A stretch of 34,513 nucleotides of DNA, from the NCBI GenBank assembly GCA_015493615.1, contig WGCV01000028.1, positions 1-34,513 on the forward strand, in the 5' to 3' direction. The first letter of the stretch is position 1. Every line of letters begins with the position of its first letter. The notes beneath the pieces were generated by a model, which was not told where the DNA came from, did not search any database, and saw only the letters and a program-made list of their open reading frames with translations. The stretch is from Melioribacteraceae bacterium (GTDB lineage Bacteria > Bacteroidota > Ignavibacteria > Ignavibacteriales > Melioribacteraceae). Positions 24,121-33,196 of the stretch are shown here, in pieces. Both the position numbers and the translations under genes were made by a program.

Positions 24121-25317
24121 TTATTTATCTGTTAAAGCGGCTACTCCCGGTAAGGTTTTCCCTTCGAGAAATTCAAGCGATGCGCCCCCGCCTGTGGAAA
24201 CATGCGACACTTTATCTTCCAGACCGGCTTTCTTTATTGCCGCTGCGGAATCGCCTCCGCCGACAATTGTAATTGCGCCGTTAGCCGTAGCTTCAGCCAA
24301 AGCTTCTGCAACTGCGTTTGTACCTTTGGCAAAGTTGTCGAATTCAAATACGCCCATAGGCCCGTTCCAGACAATTGTTTTGCTGCTTAAAATTACTTCT
24401 CTGAAAATTTTAACGGTTTTCGGTCCGATATCCAATCCTATTTCATCGTCGGGTATGCAATCGATGTCATGAACAGCGGCTGGGGAATCGTTGCTGAATT
24501 CTTTAGCGCAAACTACATCCGTCGGGATTAGAAGAGCTACTTCCCTGTTCTCAGCTTTATCAAGAATTTCTTTCGCCATATCGATTTTTTCTTCCTCAAG
24601 GAGTGATTTCCCGATGTCGTAATCCATCGCCTTAAGGAAAGTAAACATCATTCCCCCGCCGATAATAAGATTATCGACCTTGTTGAACAGATTGTTTATC
24701 ACATCTATCTTTCCCGAAATTTTAGAGCCGCCGAGAATTGCCGTAAAAGGTCTCTGCGGATTGGCAATTGCATTGCCGAGATAATCAAGCTCTTTCCTCA
24801 TCAGATAGCCGGCGACGCAAGGAGAGATAAAGTGTGTAACGCCTTCCGTGGAAGCGTGTGCGCGGTGCGCAGTACCGAAAGCGTCGTTAACGTAAATATC
24901 GCCTAATTCCGCAAGCTGTTTTGCAAAGTCGGGATCGTTGTCGGTTTCCTCTTTGTAAAATCTTAAATTTTCAAGAAGCGCAACATCGCCGTTCTCCATT
25001 CCGTTAATCACGGACTTAACTTTTTCCCCGATACAATCATCAACAAAGGTAACTTTCTTCCCGAGCAATTCGGATAATCTTTCGGCTACCGGTTCAAGCG
25101 ACATCTCAGACTTTCTTTCCCCTTTCGGACGCCCGAGATGACTCATTAAAATTAATTTTCCCCCTTCCCCGATAATTTTTTCAATCGTGGGAAGCGCGCC
25201 GACAATTCGTCTGTCGTCGGTAATGTTGCCTTCGGAATCCAAGGGGACATTAAAGTCAACTCTCGTTAAAACTTTTTTCCCTTTTAATTCAACATCGTCT
25301 ATTGTTAATTTATTCAT
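24121..25317 (-). CDS. pgk: Phosphoglycerate kinase
   Basis: This is the cytoplasmic glycolytic enzyme that passes phosphate from 1,3-bisphosphoglycerate to ADP. All family blocks are present: RVDFNVPLD near the N-terminus, the basic substrate patch [47 protein letters not shown], the nucleotide site [10 protein letters not shown], and [10 protein letters not shown] near the end, with [13 protein letters not shown]. The ATG at 25317 is preferred (398 residues) because GGAG lies 6 bases ahead; the ATG at 25329 has no such site. Length is standard. It follows gap on the same strand, with a terminator directly before it, so either read-through or its own promoter must supply transcription. Confidence 0.98.
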   Translation of the reverse strand: MNKLTIDDVELKGKKVLTRVDFNVPLDSEGNITDDRRIVGALPTIEKIIGEGGKLILMSHLGRPKGERKSEMSLEPVAERLSELLGKKVTFVDDCIGEKVKSVINGMENGDVALLENLRFYKEETDNDPDFAKQLAELGDIYVNDAFGTAHRAHASTEGVTHFISPCVAGYLMRKELDYLGNAIANPQRPFTAILGGSKISGKIDVINNLFNKVDNLIIGGGMMFTFLKAMDYDIGKSLLEEEKIDMAKEILDKAENREVALLIPTDVVCAKEFSNDSPAAVHDIDCIPDDEIGLDIGPKTVKIFREVILSSKTIVWNGPMGVFEFDNFAKGTNAVAEALAEATANGAITIVGGGDSAAAIKKAGLEDKVSHVSTGGGASLEFLEGKTLPGVAALTDK

Positions 25318-25344
25318 TTCCAACTCCATTGTTTATCGTCAACC

Positions 25345-25371
25345 AAAAAAAAGCGCAACCGGAAGTTGCGC
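25345..25371 (-). terminator. Terminator between gap and pgk
   Basis: On the minus strand, GCGCAAC pairs with GTTGCGC (25371-25353) around a five-base loop, followed by eight T. It lies between the gap stop and the pgk start and should reduce, perhaps not abolish, transcription of pgk from the gap promoter. Confidence 0.88.
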
Positions 25372-25390
25372 CTTTTAATTAAGAATTTAT

Positions 25391-26452
<1,062 letters not shown>

Positions 26453-26489
26453 TCAATTAATTGAAGATTAAATAATTTATCCATATCTT
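26453..26489 (+). promoter_or_regulatory. Candidate promoter and palindrome of the Crp/Fnr-type gene
   Basis: TTGAAG (26461-26466) and TATCTT (26484-26489) are 17 bases apart, each with four of six sigma-70 matches, giving a start near 26496. A perfect 12-bp palindrome, TCAATTAATTGA (26453-26464), overlaps the -35 box and could be an operator. It does not match the TTGAT-N4-ATCAA spacing of classical Fnr sites. Confidence 0.4.
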
Positions 26490-26513
26490 AAGATTTAAAA
26501 ATAAGAGGTCTAT

Positions 26514-27197
26514 ATGTCAGAGTTAAGTGAGTTTTTGCAATATGTCCCTATCTTCTCCGACTTACCGGATGAAGCGATTGAACGTATAGCAAAAATCGGT
26601 TATGTAAAGAATTTTGACAAAGATAGCGTTATTCTTATGGAGGATGAAGACGGCTCTGCCATGTTTTTCATCATTGAGGGAAAAGTAAAAATTTCGCGTA
26701 TCAGCACGGACGGAAAGGAAGTGATTCTCTCCGTACTCGGCAAATCGGAATTCTTTGGCGAAATGTCTATTTTAGATGGTCTTTCCCGTTCGGCTACCGT
26801 TATTGCGCTTGAACCTTCTAAAGTTTTTATTATTCACAGAAACGAATTTCTGGAACTGCTTACAAAACATCCGGAAATTTCCATTCCTTTACTTCAGGAA
26901 TTAACTTCGCGCCTTCGCACCGCAGATATGAAAATCAAATCGCTTTCACTTAAGGACGCTGAAGGTAAGGTTGCAACCGTAATTCTGCAGCTTGCCGACA
27001 CGCAGGGGAAAGTCCGCGGCGGAGTTGTGGAAATCGATGAAATGCCTTTGCAGCAAGACTTAGCGAACATGGCGGGAACTTCGCGCGAAACAATTTCCAG
27101 AACGCTTCATGCCTTTGCAAAAAAAGGCGTTATCGAAATGGAAGGTTCAAAGCTGAGAATTTTGGATTACGAAAAATTTCTGGAGCAGTACGGTTAA
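26514..27197 (+). CDS. Crp/Fnr family transcription regulator
   Basis: This 227-residue DNA-binding regulator has an N-terminal cyclic-nucleotide-binding fold (residues 10-125), with FFIIEGKVKI and the FGEMSILDGLSRSATVIA phosphate-cassette region (81-98) that in Crp contacts cAMP. The dimer helix spans 115-145. The winged HTH has QQDLANMAGTSRETISRTL near residues 180-198, and the RETISR stretch matches the DNA-reading helix of the family. There are no clustered cysteines, so it is not an iron-sulfur Fnr sensor. The ligand could be cAMP or another signal. AAGAGG lies 5 bases before the ATG. The PHP gene starts three bases after its stop, so the two are almost certainly co-transcribed. Confidence 0.92.
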   Translation: MSELSEFLQYVPIFSDLPDEAIERIAKIGYVKNFDKDSVILMEDEDGSAMFFIIEGKVKISRISTDGKEVILSVLGKSEFFGEMSILDGLSRSATVIALEPSKVFIIHRNEFLELLTKHPEISIPLLQELTSRLRTADMKIKSLSLKDAEGKVATVILQLADTQGKVRGGVVEIDEMPLQQDLANMAGTSRETISRTLHAFAKKGVIEMEGSKLRILDYEKFLEQYG

Positions 27198-27200
27198 TTA

Positions 27201-28031
27201 ATGCAAAAATTTGCCGACCTGCACACCCACACCACTTTTTCAGATGGAGGAAATTCACCTTGCGCATTGGTGCGTCTGGCAAAGTCAAAGGGAATCTCGG
27301 CGCTCGGCATTACCGACCACGATTCCGTAAACGGGATTAATCAAGCGATTGAATGCGGAAAAGAATACGGCATAGATATTATTCCCGGCGTGGAACTAAG
27401 CACCGATGTTAACGACAAGGAAATTCACCTCCTCGGCTATTTTATTGATCATGAAGATAAAGACCTTCAGAGCTACTTGCAGTTTTTCAGAGAAGAAAGA
27501 GCTTTCAGAGCTAAAAGAATCGTTAAGAAATTAAACGATATGAATGTTGAGATTGAGTTTGAAGAAATTCTGCAAGAAGCGAAAAATTCCGCTATCGGCA
27601 GACCGCACATCGCGAACGTGTTGATTTCAAAGGGCGTGGTAGATTCCTACCAGTCGGCGTTCCAAAAATATCTCGGCGATTACGCTCCCGCTTTTGAGAG
27701 AAAAATTCACGTGTCTCTGCAAAGCGCCATTAAACTGATTAACGACGCTAAAGGTCTTGCGTTTTTAGCTCATCCGGGGAAAATGCCGGAAGACTTGCTG
27801 CAAACCGTACTCGCATCCAAAATCGACGGAATAGAAGTTGTGCATCCGTCGCACAATGATTCGAGGACGAAATTTTACCGCGGGATAGTAAACCAATATT
27901 GTTTGCTGGCTTCCGGCGGTTCCGATTTCCACGGAGGGATAAAAAACGACGAGGATAATTTTGGGAAATATGTAATCCCTTTAGATTCGGTTTATGAAAT
28001 AAAATCAATGTTGAGCAATCAAAACAAATAG
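27201..28031 (+). CDS. PHP-domain phosphoesterase (RNase AM/YciV-like)
   Basis: This 276-residue metal-dependent phosphoesterase uses the polymerase-and-histidinol-phosphatase fold. Metal ligands are visible: H8, H10 and D15 in DLHTHTTFSDG, GITDHDSVNG near residue 40, PGVELST near 65, FLAHPGK in the middle, and GSDFHGG near 240. Its size and the inserted helical region after residue 90 (FFREERAFRAKRIVKKL, then IGRPHIANVLI) match the YciV/RNase AM group, which hydrolyses 3',5'-bisphosphonucleotides and trims RNA 5' ends. The family is certain. The exact substrate is inferred. The start is three bases after the Crp/Fnr-type stop, forming a two-gene operon. Confidence 0.9.
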   Translation: MQKFADLHTHTTFSDGGNSPCALVRLAKSKGISALGITDHDSVNGINQAIECGKEYGIDIIPGVELSTDVNDKEIHLLGYFIDHEDKDLQSYLQFFREERAFRAKRIVKKLNDMNVEIEFEEILQEAKNSAIGRPHIANVLISKGVVDSYQSAFQKYLGDYAPAFERKIHVSLQSAIKLINDAKGLAFLAHPGKMPEDLLQTVLASKIDGIEVVHPSHNDSRTKFYRGIVNQYCLLASGGSDFHGGIKNDEDNFGKYVIPLDSVYEIKSMLSNQNK

Positions 28032-28149
28032 GAGCGCCTTAGAAACATTTTTACATTTTACTGATTTTCTTAAAAAACTTTGCAATGTAAAATTGGCGTT
28101 TTAATTTAGCTCGAATTAATTTATTTTACCGAATCAATTTGGAGATTAT

Positions 28150-30369
28150 ATGTTTAACTACATCTATAAAATATTTCTGCTTTCATTTCTTTTTGTCTCG
28201 TTTTTATCAGCTCAAATCGGGCAATGGCAAAATTACACTTCGATGAAATCGGTTAACCAAACCGCAATAACCGGCGGCGACATCTGGGCCGCAACCGAAG
28301 GAGGAATTTTCAACTTTATCAGCGGCGACAGTAATTACGTTAAATTTACCAAAACCGAGAATCTTAGCAGTCAGCAAATACAAACTATCGCAATATCGGA
28401 CGAAAACGACGTTTGGATCGGGTCGGTTGAGGGATTTATCAACATAATTAAAAGTAACGGCGGAATAGATAAAATTTTTGATATTTACAACTCGGACGAA
28501 GTTCAAAAAGGCATTAACGATTTATTCGTTTCTGGCGACACTGTTTTTACTTCAATAGATTTCGGACTTTCACTTATCTCGGCGAAGAATTATGAATTTA
28601 TCGAAACAATTATTAAGTTCGGCGATTTTAATCCGAAAGCAAGAGTTTTATCCGCGCGCAAATTCAACAACAGAATTTACGTTTGCACAAGCGAAGGTTT
28701 GGCGGTGCAAAAATCCGGAGCCGTTTCGCTTACTTCTCCCGATTCTTGGGACAGTTACTCGTTTGCTCGGTTCTCGGCGGATTTCCCGACAAAATCGGCT
28801 CTGCTTAACGACACACTTTATCTTGCCAGCGATAAAGGTCTTTATATTTATTCAAATAACTCGGTTTCATATTTAGGTTTCAGAAACCAACAAGTTAACG
28901 ACGTTAAAATCGAGGGAAATAAAATATATATTTTAACCGCGCATGACCTATATGAAAAAAGCGCATTGGACTTTACTTCAATTTTTAACAGTTCCGCAAC
29001 TTTGAACGCAGTTTCGTTTTACAACGGCAGATTTTATATTTCATCCTCCGAAGGAGTTTTGGTTGAGAACGGCGCAACGCCTGATTATATTTGCCCCAAC
29101 GGACCTACGACAAACTTTTTTCTCAGTCTGGATGTTGATCGCTCCGGCAACCTTTGGGTGGGAAGCGGCGCCGACGTTTACGGACGCGGCGTGTTTGAGC
29201 TTTCCCAAAATGAATGGACGATTTACGACAAATCCAACACGCCCGAATTTATTACAAACGCTTTTCACAGAGTTTACGCGGCTCCCTCCGGAATAAAGTA
29301 TTTTTTGAATTGGGGCAACGGGTTTACTTCATACGACGGAAAGACATTTAAGGATTTCACAACAGAAAATACCGGCATGGTAGGAATTAACGGCGCGCCG
29401 CAGTTTCTTGTAATTTCCAATGCGCGAGAGGACAACAGAGGAAATCTTTGGGTTCTGAATTACTGGTCGGACGCCCACAAACCGCTCAGCGTTATGACGC
29501 CGGATAGCGTATGGCATCATTTCTCGATTCCGCTTTTCTCCCTGCAACAAAAGGAGCTTTTTGATCAGCTGGTTATCGATCAATATAATACAAAGTGGTT
29601 TGCCGATATTCTCGGTCATCAAGGTTTAATTTATTTTAACGACAACGGCACAATAGAAAATACAAACGATGATTCGTGGGGAAAAATCAGTACCGGCGAC
29701 GGACTTGCCGGAAGCGTTGTTCAGGCGTTGGCTATCGATAAGAACGGAGAACTTTGGATAGGAACAAACTCGGGAATAAATATTATTCCTAATCCTTCCG
29801 CTCCCAATGCAATCAGCGAAGTTTACGCTATGAAAACGATTAACATAACTTCCATCCAAGTCGATCCGCTTAATAACAAATGGGTCGGGACAGACAAAGG
29901 CGTTTATTATCTGACAAGCGACGGCTTTAATGTAATCAGTCAATACACGGCTGAGACAAGTCCTTTGTCGAACGACATTATCAATTCCATTGCATTCGAT
30001 AACAACAGCGGCACCGCATATTTCGGAACCGATTACGGGCTTTCCGCGTTAAAGACCGAAGCCATTGAGCCGCAGCGCTCTTTTACGGAACTCTTTGTTT
30101 ATCCCAATCCGTTTAAGGTAGAAGAACCGAACTCCGTTTTAACTATAGACGGACTAATTCAGAACGCATCGATAAAAGTATTCGATATAAACGGTAAGCT
30201 GATAAACGGAAGCGATTACGCCGGAGTAAAATCCTACGGAGGTAAAATTGCCGTTTGGGACGGAACAGACTTGCATGGCAACAAAGTCGGGAGCGGAGTT
30301 TATTTTATTTCGGCTTTTAACGGCGAAGGAAAAGAAGTCGCCTCAACAAAAGTCGCAGTGGTGAAGTAG
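28150..30369 (+). CDS. T9SS-exported beta-propeller protein
   Basis: This 739-residue exported protein has signal peptide FLLSFLFVSFLSA (residues 9-21). The body is made of repeats like those of two-component-regulator propellers: NDVWIGSVEGFI, GNLWVGSGADVYG, GELWIGTNSGINII, NNKWVGTDKGVYYLT, which predict one or two seven-bladed propellers. From about residue 655 a T9SS sorting domain begins (YPNPFKVEEPN, KVFDINGKL, GSGVYFISA, KVAVVK). No kinase or enzyme domain is attached, so a structural, binding or surface-display role is likely. Similar proteins in this phylum are annotated only as two-component-regulator-like. GGAG lies 7 bases before the ATG. It is 118 bases after the PHP gene and may be separate from it. 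Confidence 0.88.
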   Translation: MFNYIYKIFLLSFLFVSFLSAQIGQWQNYTSMKSVNQTAITGGDIWAATEGGIFNFISGDSNYVKFTKTENLSSQQIQTIAISDENDVWIGSVEGFINIIKSNGGIDKIFDIYNSDEVQKGINDLFVSGDTVFTSIDFGLSLISAKNYEFIETIIKFGDFNPKARVLSARKFNNRIYVCTSEGLAVQKSGAVSLTSPDSWDSYSFARFSADFPTKSALLNDTLYLASDKGLYIYSNNSVSYLGFRNQQVNDVKIEGNKIYILTAHDLYEKSALDFTSIFNSSATLNAVSFYNGRFYISSSEGVLVENGATPDYICPNGPTTNFFLSLDVDRSGNLWVGSGADVYGRGVFELSQNEWTIYDKSNTPEFITNAFHRVYAAPSGIKYFLNWGNGFTSYDGKTFKDFTTENTGMVGINGAPQFLVISNAREDNRGNLWVLNYWSDAHKPLSVMTPDSVWHHFSIPLFSLQQKELFDQLVIDQYNTKWFADILGHQGLIYFNDNGTIENTNDDSWGKISTGDGLAGSVVQALAIDKNGELWIGTNSGINIIPNPSAPNAISEVYAMKTINITSIQVDPLNNKWVGTDKGVYYLTSDGFNVISQYTAETSPLSNDIINSIAFDNNSGTAYFGTDYGLSALKTEAIEPQRSFTELFVYPNPFKVEEPNSVLTIDGLIQNASIKVFDINGKLINGSDYAGVKSYGGKIAVWDGTDLHGNKVGSGVYFISAFNGEGKEVASTKVAVVK

Positions 30370-30439
30370 AAAAAAAGGTTGCCCCCAAGAAACAAGCCTT
30401 CCGCCGTGACGAGTTGCGTACAAAAAATAAAATAACACG

Positions 30440-30584
30440 CGTCATTGCGAGTCCCGATTTATCGGGACGCGGCAATCTCCTGAATATTCGACCTTAGCCG
30501 TTAAACTGCTTCTGAATATTCGACATTAGTATGTTTTCCGGTGAGATTGCTTCAGTCGTCGCAAGCTCCTCCTTCGCAATGACG
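30440..30584. repeat. GTCATTGCGAG inverted-repeat element, copy 1
   Basis: The element is bounded by CGTCATTGCGAG (from 30440) and its mirror CGCAATGACG (30575-30584), with a second inner pair GGCAATCTCC and GGTGAGATTGC. The left arm carries a 17-base hairpin, GTCCCGAT with ATCGGGAC. The centre has a duplication of CTGAATATTCGAC and CTTAG/ATTAG. No coding capacity. The same palindrome type is dispersed in many bacterial genomes. Confidence 0.85.
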
Positions 30585-30593
30585 CTACAAACT

Positions 30594-30709
30594 CGTCATT
30601 GCGAGCGGAACGAAGTGAAGCGCGGCAATCTCCTGAACATTCAAAATCAGTGTGTTTTTCGGTGAGTCCGCCAAGGCGGAGCTTTGTCGCTTCGCTCCTC
30701 GCAATGACG
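30594..30709. repeat. GTCATTGCGAG inverted-repeat element, copy 2
   Basis: A second copy begins 9 bases after the first. It has the same ends (CGTCATTGCGAG and CTCGCAATGACG). In its left arm the hairpin of copy 1 is replaced by CGGAACGAAGTGAAGC. Its right arm gains a TCCGCCAAGGCGGA palindrome directly after GGTGAG. Together with copy 1 it fills the gap 30370-30840, which has no gene. Confidence 0.85.
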
Positions 30710-30806
30710 TTTATTTTCTAACAATACGCAGTCAGCCAATAAGAACTCAGCTTTAGTAAATCAGTTTAAGCAAATAAATTTTTCAGCCGAGTTGGGAATG
30801 AATTAT

Positions 30807-30814
30807 TATCTTTG
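30807..30814 (+). promoter_or_regulatory. Candidate Bacteroidota-type -7 box for the ABC-F gene
   Basis: TATCTTTG matches TAnnTTTG, 27 bases before the ATG at 30841. The leader between has no Shine-Dalgarno sequence and is A/T-rich, as is common for Bacteroidota messages. The partner -33 box is not clear. Confidence 0.4.
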
Positions 30815-30840
30815 CGTTTTCAATTTTTTATTTGGTTTAA

Positions 30841-32787
30841 ATGATTTCAGTTCAAAACTTATCGATGCAGTACGGCGGAAAATCCCTTTTTGAGGACGCC
30901 GGATTTAAGATTGAAAAATCGGACAGATTTGCTTTAGTCGGCTCAAACGGCGCCGGAAAATCCACGCTCCTAAAAATATTAGCGGGATTGGAAGAGCCTG
31001 AAAGCGGCTCGCTTAACTATGCAAAAGGGATTCAAATCGGATATTTGCCGCAGGAGTTTTATTCGCTAAGGGGCAAATCCGTATTTGACGAAGTAAAATC
31101 CGCGCTTACCGAACACAACGCTTTGGAAAACGAGGAGGCGGAAATTCACGGCTTGTTAGAAGATTCCTCTCTCAGCGCAGACGAACATAACCGGCTGTTG
31201 GTTCGTTTCGGAGAAATTCAGGACGCTAAGGAAAAGCTGAATTTCTATGAAGCGGATTCCGGAATAGAAAAAATTCTTACCGGACTTGGTTTCAGGGAGG
31301 CGGATTTCCGAAAACCTACCGAAACATTTTCCGGCGGATGGCAAATGAGAATTCATCTTGCAAAAATTCTTATCCGCGAAACCGACTTAATAATGCTTGA
31401 CGAACCTACGAACCACCTCGATTTATATTCACTACGCTGGCTGGTTAAATTTCTCGAAAACTACAAAGGGGCAATTCTGATTGTCTCCCACGACAAATAC
31501 TTCATTAACCGAATCACTTCAAAAACGATGGAGATTGCCAACAAAAAGATTACGATTTTTAACGGTAAGTTTGAGGCGTATCAAAAATATAAAGCGCAGA
31601 GGGAAGAAGAGCTGCTTCATCTGAAAAAAATCGAGGAGAAAAAGACCAAAGAGCTTGAGCGTTTTATCGAACGGTTCCGGTATAAAGCCACAAAATCAAA
31701 GCAGGTACAAAGCCGGATTAAAATGCTGGAAAAACTCGACAAAGTTGAGATTACAAGTAAAAGGAAAAATATTAAAATAAAGTTTCCCGAACCGCCGCGA
31801 GCCGCCGCTATCCCGATAAAAGTTAAAAATTTATATAAATCGTACGGCGATTTACAAGTTCTTGAGGATGTAAATTTTGAAATTGAAAAGGATGACAAAA
31901 TTGCTTTCATCGGATTAAACGGAGCGGGAAAATCCACGCTGGCAAAAATTCTTGCGGGAAAAATAGATTACGATAAAGGACGAGTCGAAGTAAATCCGAT
32001 GACGGAAATTGCGTATTATTCTCAGGAAGTTAGCGACAATCTTGATCTGGAAAAAGATTTGCTCGATACGCTTATGTCGGAAAGTCATGATTATACGCTT
32101 CCCCAAATCAGAACAATACTCGGAGCGTTTCTTTTTTCGGACGACGATGTTTTTAAGAAAGTAAAAGTCCTTTCCGGCGGCGAGAAGAGTCGGCTGACTA
32201 TGGCAAAACTTCTTCTGAAACAATCCAATATGCTGATTCTTGACGAACCGACAAACCACCTTGATTTCGAGTCGAAAGCGATTCTGCAAACCGCGCTGAA
32301 AGAGTACAGAGGAACAATTATTCTGGTTTCGCACGACATCGATTTTATGCGGCCCTTTGTAAATAAAATTCTTGAGTTTGATAAAAAGCATGTAAAATAT
32401 TTTATCGGCGGAATAGATTATTATCTCGATAAAATAAACCTGGACGAACTCCGGTACGAAACTGAGACCAAAGAAAAAAAGGAATCTAACCGGAAACTTC
32501 AGAAGCGGAAAGCCGCGGAGCTTAGACAAAAACGGCACAGAGCCACAAAGGATTTGAAGTCGAAAATTACTTCCCTTGAAGCCGAAATCCATCTGCTTGA
32601 AGAAACCGTAAAACAATGCGAAAACGATTTGACAAAGGAAGAAGTTTACTCCGTACCCGATAAAGCCAAAGAGGTGAAAGCGCTTTACAGCAGCGCCAAA
32701 GATGAATTGGAAAAGAAGCTGGATCATTGGACTGAATTAAATCTTCAGCTTGAAGAAATCGAGAAGGAGTTTTCAGCCGAAGAATAA
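30841..32787 (+). CDS. ABC-F family ATPase, translation or resistance factor
   Basis: This 648-residue soluble protein has two ATP-binding cassettes and no membrane domain. Cassette 1 has Walker A GSNGAGKST (34-42), signature FSGGWQMRI, and Walker B LIMLDEPTNHLDL. Cassette 2 has GLNGAGKST, signature LSGGEKSRL and LILDEPTNHLDF. A charged helical linker (about 245-305, the P-site tRNA-interaction motif in this family) joins them. Residues 545-648 form a C-terminal coiled coil, as in Uup and related proteins. ABC-F proteins bind the ribosomal E site and adjust peptide synthesis; some confer antibiotic protection. I cannot place it more exactly than Uup/ABCF3-like. It is transcribed alone, from a candidate -7 box at 30807, with a terminator at 32874. 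Confidence 0.93.
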   Translation: MISVQNLSMQYGGKSLFEDAGFKIEKSDRFALVGSNGAGKSTLLKILAGLEEPESGSLNYAKGIQIGYLPQEFYSLRGKSVFDEVKSALTEHNALENEEAEIHGLLEDSSLSADEHNRLLVRFGEIQDAKEKLNFYEADSGIEKILTGLGFREADFRKPTETFSGGWQMRIHLAKILIRETDLIMLDEPTNHLDLYSLRWLVKFLENYKGAILIVSHDKYFINRITSKTMEIANKKITIFNGKFEAYQKYKAQREEELLHLKKIEEKKTKELERFIERFRYKATKSKQVQSRIKMLEKLDKVEITSKRKNIKIKFPEPPRAAAIPIKVKNLYKSYGDLQVLEDVNFEIEKDDKIAFIGLNGAGKSTLAKILAGKIDYDKGRVEVNPMTEIAYYSQEVSDNLDLEKDLLDTLMSESHDYTLPQIRTILGAFLFSDDDVFKKVKVLSGGEKSRLTMAKLLLKQSNMLILDEPTNHLDFESKAILQTALKEYRGTIILVSHDIDFMRPFVNKILEFDKKHVKYFIGGIDYYLDKINLDELRYETETKEKKESNRKLQKRKAAELRQKRHRATKDLKSKITSLEAEIHLLEETVKQCENDLTKEEVYSVPDKAKEVKALYSSAKDELEKKLDHWTELNLQLEEIEKEFSAEE

Positions 32788-32873
32788 AGGCATTTGGTAA
32801 TCCGGTTTAAATTCCGATTACTATATTCAAACTCCCGAATGAAAATTTCTTTAATGACAAATTTAAGATTATC

Positions 32874-32908
32874 AAAGCCCGACATTTTTGCCGGGCTTTA
32901 TATTTTAT
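32874..32908 (+). terminator. Terminator after the ABC-F gene
   Basis: AAAGCCCG (32874-32881) pairs with CGGGCTTT (32892-32899) and is followed by ATATTTTAT. The symmetric flanks mean it could also end transcription arriving on the minus strand from the decayed T9SS gene at 32935. Confidence 0.78.
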
Positions 32909-32934
32909 ATTAAGCGCATTGCGGTTTTTCCGGT

Positions 32935-33075
32935 TTATTTCAGCAGAATCATCTTTTTTGTCTCAACGAAATTTCCGCTTCGTAATCTGTAGTAATATAC
33001 TCCGCTTGATAAGCCGCCCGAGACGGATGAACGTTCAGTTGTGAAATTGAGTCTGTGAGGATAAGACTTTGATAT
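32935..33075 (-). pseudogene. Relic of a T9SS sorting domain
   Basis: On the minus strand this 46-codon open frame between two stops ends in GGLSSGVYYYRLRSGNF, VETKKMILLK and a stop codon at 32935. That is the last third of the same sorting domain carried intact by the gene at 148-1653. The upstream half (YPNPFNP and the following strands) is missing, there is no start codon, and the residues before it (KSYPHRLNFTTERSS) only partly fit. It is probably the broken tail of the exported gene at 33197-34513. The 120 bases between (33076-33196) have stops in every frame inspected and show no other feature. Confidence 0.7.
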
Positions 33076-33196
33076 TTAGAAATTTATTTTAGTTTTCAGC
33101 ATGCCATGTGGGTTTTTGAGGAAAGCAGTAAAGAGAAATTTCAATGAAAATGTTCAAGTAAATCATAAAAAAATCATTTGATCTGCGTGCTATTTT

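Noticed and set aside
31915-32727. 270-codon minus-strand frame within the ABC-F gene
   Set aside because: It is the complement of the second ATP-binding cassette and coiled coil; the plus-strand motifs are unmistakable.
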